NCBI GenBank assembly: GCA_946482005.1
Contig: CAMLPV010000001.1
Coordinates: 124,001 to 188,000 of the forward strand
Source of the DNA: an uncultured Gilliamella sp.
Lineage (GTDB): Bacteria > Pseudomonadota > Gammaproteobacteria > Enterobacterales > Orbaceae
Direction: 5' to 3'
Length of the DNA stretch: 64,000 nt
Position numbers and translations under genes: made by a program. Below are positions 61,321 to 64,000 of this stretch, one piece after another. The notes below the pieces were generated by a model. The model was not told the origin of the DNA and searched no databases. It saw nothing but the letters and a program-made list of their open reading frames with translations. Within the stretch, counting starts at the first letter, position 1. The number at the start of each line of letters is the position of its first letter.

Positions 61321-62367
61321 TTAATTACTCTTTTCACAGCGAACGATGAGTTTCATCAATGTTTCAAAAACCTGATCTGGTTTGATATCAATCAAACTCT
61401 GATGATAACCTTGTTCAGCATCACCTTTACGAACGCGGTGATAACCGGTAATTAGACGAATAACTTCCGCTTTATTGGATAATGGCGGGGTAAAATCAGG
61501 ACTACTCGGACCATAAAGTGCCACTAAAGGTTTATCAAGCGCTGCTGCAACATGCATTAACCCAGAATCATTTGTGACTATGGCTTTACATGCTGAAATC
61601 ACATTGATTGCTTGGTCTAATTTTGTTTGACCGGCCAGATTGATACATTGATCACCATGTACCATTTTGCCAATAATTTGTTCGCCAACCGGCTTATCTT
61701 TTTCTGAACCAAAGATAATAATTTTAGCATGCTGTTTTACGATTAAATCAGCTAACGCGGCATAGTGATAATCAGGCCAACGTTTGGCAGGACCAAATTC
61801 AGCACCAGGACAGAAGCCGATTAAAGGCACGTCACTAGGAATATTAAACGTTGCTAATGCTTGATCTACTTCATCTTTTTCAACACTAAGTTTTGGCCAC
61901 AAAATTGGTTGAGGTAGATCTTTAGCCGAATGAATATCTTGTTTAGGGTAGGCGAGAGCGACATAGCGTTCTACCATTAATGGAAAAGCTTGTTTATCAA
62001 GCTGCCGTAAATCATTTAATAAACCATAACGCATTTCACCTTTCCAACCAGTGCGTTTAGGAATTTTAGCAAAGAAGGGAATAAGCGCAGATTTAAATGA
62101 GTTGGGTAAAATGATTGCTTGATCGTATTGATTGTTACGTAACTCTTTGCCGAGCTGATAACGTTTAGCTAATGCAAACTCTCCATGACTAATTGGCATA
62201 GCGATTGATTGATTAACTTCAGGCATTTTACTTAATAAAGCACGGCACCAAGCAGGTGCCATTACATCAATTTCCATGGTTGGTTGTAAATGTTTTAAGG
62301 TGCGATATAAGCTTTGTGACATCATCATGTCACCCACCCAAGATGGACCAATAATCAGCGTTTTCAT
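61321..62367 (-). CDS. waaF: LPS heptosyltransferase II
   Basis: A 348-residue GT9 enzyme (E. coli WaaF 348) with LIIGPSWVGDMMMSQSLYRTLK, FCPGAEFGPAKRWPDYHYA and VTNDSGLMHVAAALDKPLVALYGPSSP. It adds the second heptose of the inner core. hldD lies 11 bases upstream, giving the operon hldD-waaF-waaC as in enterics, without waaL or other core genes in the window. Confidence 0.96.
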   Translation of the reverse strand: MKTLIIGPSWVGDMMMSQSLYRTLKHLQPTMEIDVMAPAWCRALLSKMPEVNQSIAMPISHGEFALAKRYQLGKELRNNQYDQAIILPNSFKSALIPFFAKIPKRTGWKGEMRYGLLNDLRQLDKQAFPLMVERYVALAYPKQDIHSAKDLPQPILWPKLSVEKDEVDQALATFNIPSDVPLIGFCPGAEFGPAKRWPDYHYAALADLIVKQHAKIIIFGSEKDKPVGEQIIGKMVHGDQCINLAGQTKLDQAINVISACKAIVTNDSGLMHVAAALDKPLVALYGPSSPDFTPPLSNKAEVIRLITGYHRVRKGDAEQGYHQSLIDIKPDQVFETLMKLIVRCEKSN

Positions 62368-62378
62368 TGAAGCTCCTC

Positions 62379-63305
62379 TTATTGCTCGTTAAGCCATTTC
62401 ATATATTCAGTTGTACCTTGGGCAACGGTTTTAAATTCAATTGGACATCCTGTTTTTCTAAAGTTAGTTAAATCTGCTTGAGTAAAGCTTTGATAACGTC
62501 CTTTAAGATTATCTGGGAACGGAATATAATCAATCTCGCCTTTTCGGTGATAATTCAAAACAGCATCGGCTACAGATTGGAAAGATTCAGCTTGACCTGT
62601 GCCACAGTTGAAAATACCGGAAATTTTATTTTTCCAGAACCATAAATTTACCTCAACAACGTCATCTACATAAATAAAATCACGTTTGAAGTTATCACTA
62701 CCTACAAATAGTTTCGGTTTTTCACCTTGGTTAATTTGTTCATTTAAATGAAATGCCACGCTAGCCATGCTACCTTTATGTGATTCACGAGGTCCATAGA
62801 CGTTAAAATAACGGAATCCACAGACTTGTGATTTTGCTGTAGGTAAAACTTGTCTAACATATTGGTCAAACAGAAATTTAGAATAACCATACACATTTAA
62901 TGGTTTTTCATAAGCGCGATCTTCAATGAAATTATCACTGCGCCCGCCATAAGTAGCAGCCGAAGATGCATACAAAAATGGAATACCAAGATCTAAACAG
63001 CAATTTAACAAGTCTTTTGAATATTGATAATTGTTTTCCATCATAAATTTGCCATCCCATTCGGTGGTAGATGAGCAAGCTCCTTGATGAAAAATAACAT
63101 CAATATCCATATCTTCACCGGCTATAACTAATGAGATAAATTCGTCTTTATCCATATAGTCAGCGATCTCTAAATCAACTAAATTACTAAATTTAGTGCC
63201 GTCAGTTAAATCATCCACCACTACAATATCTTTATATCCTAGTTTATTTAAACCTTTGACGATATTACTTCCAATAAAACCAGCACCACCAGTAACAACG
63301 ATCAT
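62379..63305 (-). CDS. hldD: ADP-L-glycero-D-manno-heptose 6-epimerase
   Basis: A 308-residue extended SDR (E. coli HldD 310) with [10 protein letters not shown], the catalytic Ser/Tyr/Lys set ([10 protein letters not shown] and [10 protein letters not shown]) and the ending [10 protein letters not shown]. It converts ADP-D,D-heptose to the L,D form used by WaaC and WaaF. ATG 63305 gives the E. coli-like start MIVVTGG; a GTG at 63311 is the upstream alternative. Confidence 0.96.
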   Translation of the reverse strand: MIVVTGGAGFIGSNIVKGLNKLGYKDIVVVDDLTDGTKFSNLVDLEIADYMDKDEFISLVIAGEDMDIDVIFHQGACSSTTEWDGKFMMENNYQYSKDLLNCCLDLGIPFLYASSAATYGGRSDNFIEDRAYEKPLNVYGYSKFLFDQYVRQVLPTAKSQVCGFRYFNVYGPRESHKGSMASVAFHLNEQINQGEKPKLFVGSDNFKRDFIYVDDVVEVNLWFWKNKISGIFNCGTGQAESFQSVADAVLNYHRKGEIDYIPFPDNLKGRYQSFTQADLTNFRKTGCPIEFKTVAQGTTEYMKWLNEQ

Positions 63306-63435
63306 AATCACAACCTTTAACTAATAAAATTAATGACACTATAATAGCGATTTATTGATAAATTTTCGAGTATTGATTTTGCCATGTAGTTTGGTTTTTG
63401 GTTATGGATGATTATACGATAAGCTTTGAGAGGAT

Positions 63436-63999
63436 TTAATGATATATATCAGTAATATGAATCATACCAATAAATTTGTTATTATCATCAATCACAGGTA
63501 ACACTGTTATTGGTCTTGGTTGGTGTTGTTGCATTATATTTAAAGCATCGGCAACGAATTTATGTGTTTCAATGGTTATTGGGCTGGATACCATTAATTG
63601 CGACACCTTGATATTTAACAAATTTGGATAATGATTTAATTGCCTTCGAATATCACCATCTGTAATAATTCCAAGTAATGTGTTTCCCTTATCGACTATT
63701 GCAACCACTCCTATCCCAGCATTCGTCATCACAAAAATAGTCTCGGCAATAGATTTTTCGGCAGTAATTGCTATCTGTCTCTCATAGTTTCTAACCAGTT
63801 GTTTAACGGTCATAAGACGTATTTGTCCTAGGCTTCCTCCCGGATGGTAAAAAGCAAAATCATCTTTGCTAAATTTTTTAGCCTGCATCACTGAGATGGC
63901 TAAAGCATCACCTAATGCTAATTGTACCGTTGTACTGGTAGTTGGCGCTAAATTTAGAGGCATGCTTCTTGGGTGATATGGGCATTTAAATTGTAGGTT
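63436..63999 (-). CDS. kdsD: Arabinose-5-phosphate isomerase KdsD-like, C-terminal part
   Basis: The frame is open to the window edge; only about 187 residues are visible, so the ATG at 63963 is internal. The end of the SIS domain shows CPYHPRSMPLNLAPTTSTTVQLALGDALAI and HPGGSLGQ, followed by two CBS domains (about 50-107 and 115-175 of the visible part) with GIGVVAIVDKGNTLLGIITDGDIRRQL. It makes arabinose-5-phosphate for Kdo synthesis. Placement beside hldD-waaF-waaC favours kdsD over gutQ, although a gutQ-type paralog is possible. The 63306-63435 gap shows nothing notable. Confidence 0.87.
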   Translation of the reverse strand, partial: NLQFKCPYHPRSMPLNLAPTTSTTVQLALGDALAISVMQAKKFSKDDFAFYHPGGSLGQIRLMTVKQLVRNYERQIAITAEKSIAETIFVMTNAGIGVVAIVDKGNTLLGIITDGDIRRQLNHYPNLLNIKVSQLMVSSPITIETHKFVADALNIMQQHQPRPITVLPVIDDNNKFIGMIHITDIYH

Positions 64000-64000
64000 G

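Noticed and set aside
1-64000. CRISPR array or intact insertion sequence
   Set aside because: No regularly spaced short repeats and no transposase frame were seen; the long repeats found are gene tails and the tRNA-Lys flank.

Overview
The window is AT-rich DNA from a gammaproteobacterium. Housekeeping genes are of enterobacterial type (feoABC, talA-tkt, rimO, pssA, potFGHI, ribB under an FMN riboswitch, srmB, trmA, yaeP, hldD-waaF-waaC, kdsD). Low GC and many sugar/polyol loci would fit an insect-gut member of the Orbaceae (Gilliamella-like). The genus is an inference; no marker gene here proves it.

Layout. 1-3.4 kb: tail of a HAD phosphatase, then feoABC behind a Fur-like box. 3.6-7.4 kb: rpiB-like isomerase, transaldolase, transketolase. 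7.6-14.1 kb: a sugar-acid cassette (idnD-like and idnO-like dehydrogenases, GntR regulator, mannonate-dehydratase-family enzyme, MHS transporter) lying between broken copies of the tkt and tal 3' ends. 14.6-19.5 kb: a SorC regulator and a glucitol-type PTS operon whose dehydrogenase is an unusual SAF-domain protein. 19.6-27.4 kb: phosphoethanolamine transferase-like protein, MATE pump, rimO, and a divergent Fur-boxed pair (siderophore-binding lipoprotein and CirA-like receptor). 28.5-33.3 kb: dhaM, two small paralogous membrane proteins, dhaK, dhaL, a triosephosphate-isomerase paralog and a second SorC regulator. 33.4-45.8 kb: pssA, AI-2E permease, lipoprotein ecotin, potFGHI, riboswitch-ribB, catecholate esterase and FepA-type receptor. 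45.9-49.4 kb: M20 amidohydrolase with YjiGH, and a paired SMR exporter. 49.5-53.8 kb: tRNA-Lys carrying the remains of an integrated element (131-bp direct repeats, terminase remnant, DUF4145 protein) and sparsely coding accessory DNA. 53.8-64 kb: emrE-like SMR, peroxiredoxin, srmB, trmA, a CusRS-like two-component system, yaeP, and LPS core genes.

How the parts fit. The most interesting reading joins the 3.6-7.4 kb and 28.5-33.3 kb loci. A PTS-fed dihydroxyacetone-type kinase, a TIM paralog with a non-canonical active-site lead-in (SWK instead of NWK), an RpiB paralog, transaldolase, transketolase and a SorC regulator are together the parts needed to turn a tetrulose (erythrulose) or dihydroxyacetone into D-erythrose-4-phosphate or triose phosphates. 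The entry may be a tiny paired membrane protein not recognisable as a classical transporter. A similar gene set (tkt, tal, dehydrogenase, rpiB, tpiA, dhaL, dhaK, two small membrane proteins, dhaM) is known from Listeria, and EryH/EryI of Brucella provide the isomerase precedent. The substrate remains an inference. The second theme is genome scarring: three loci (tal, tkt, cirA) have detached copies of their own 3' ends, and the tRNA-Lys end is duplicated.
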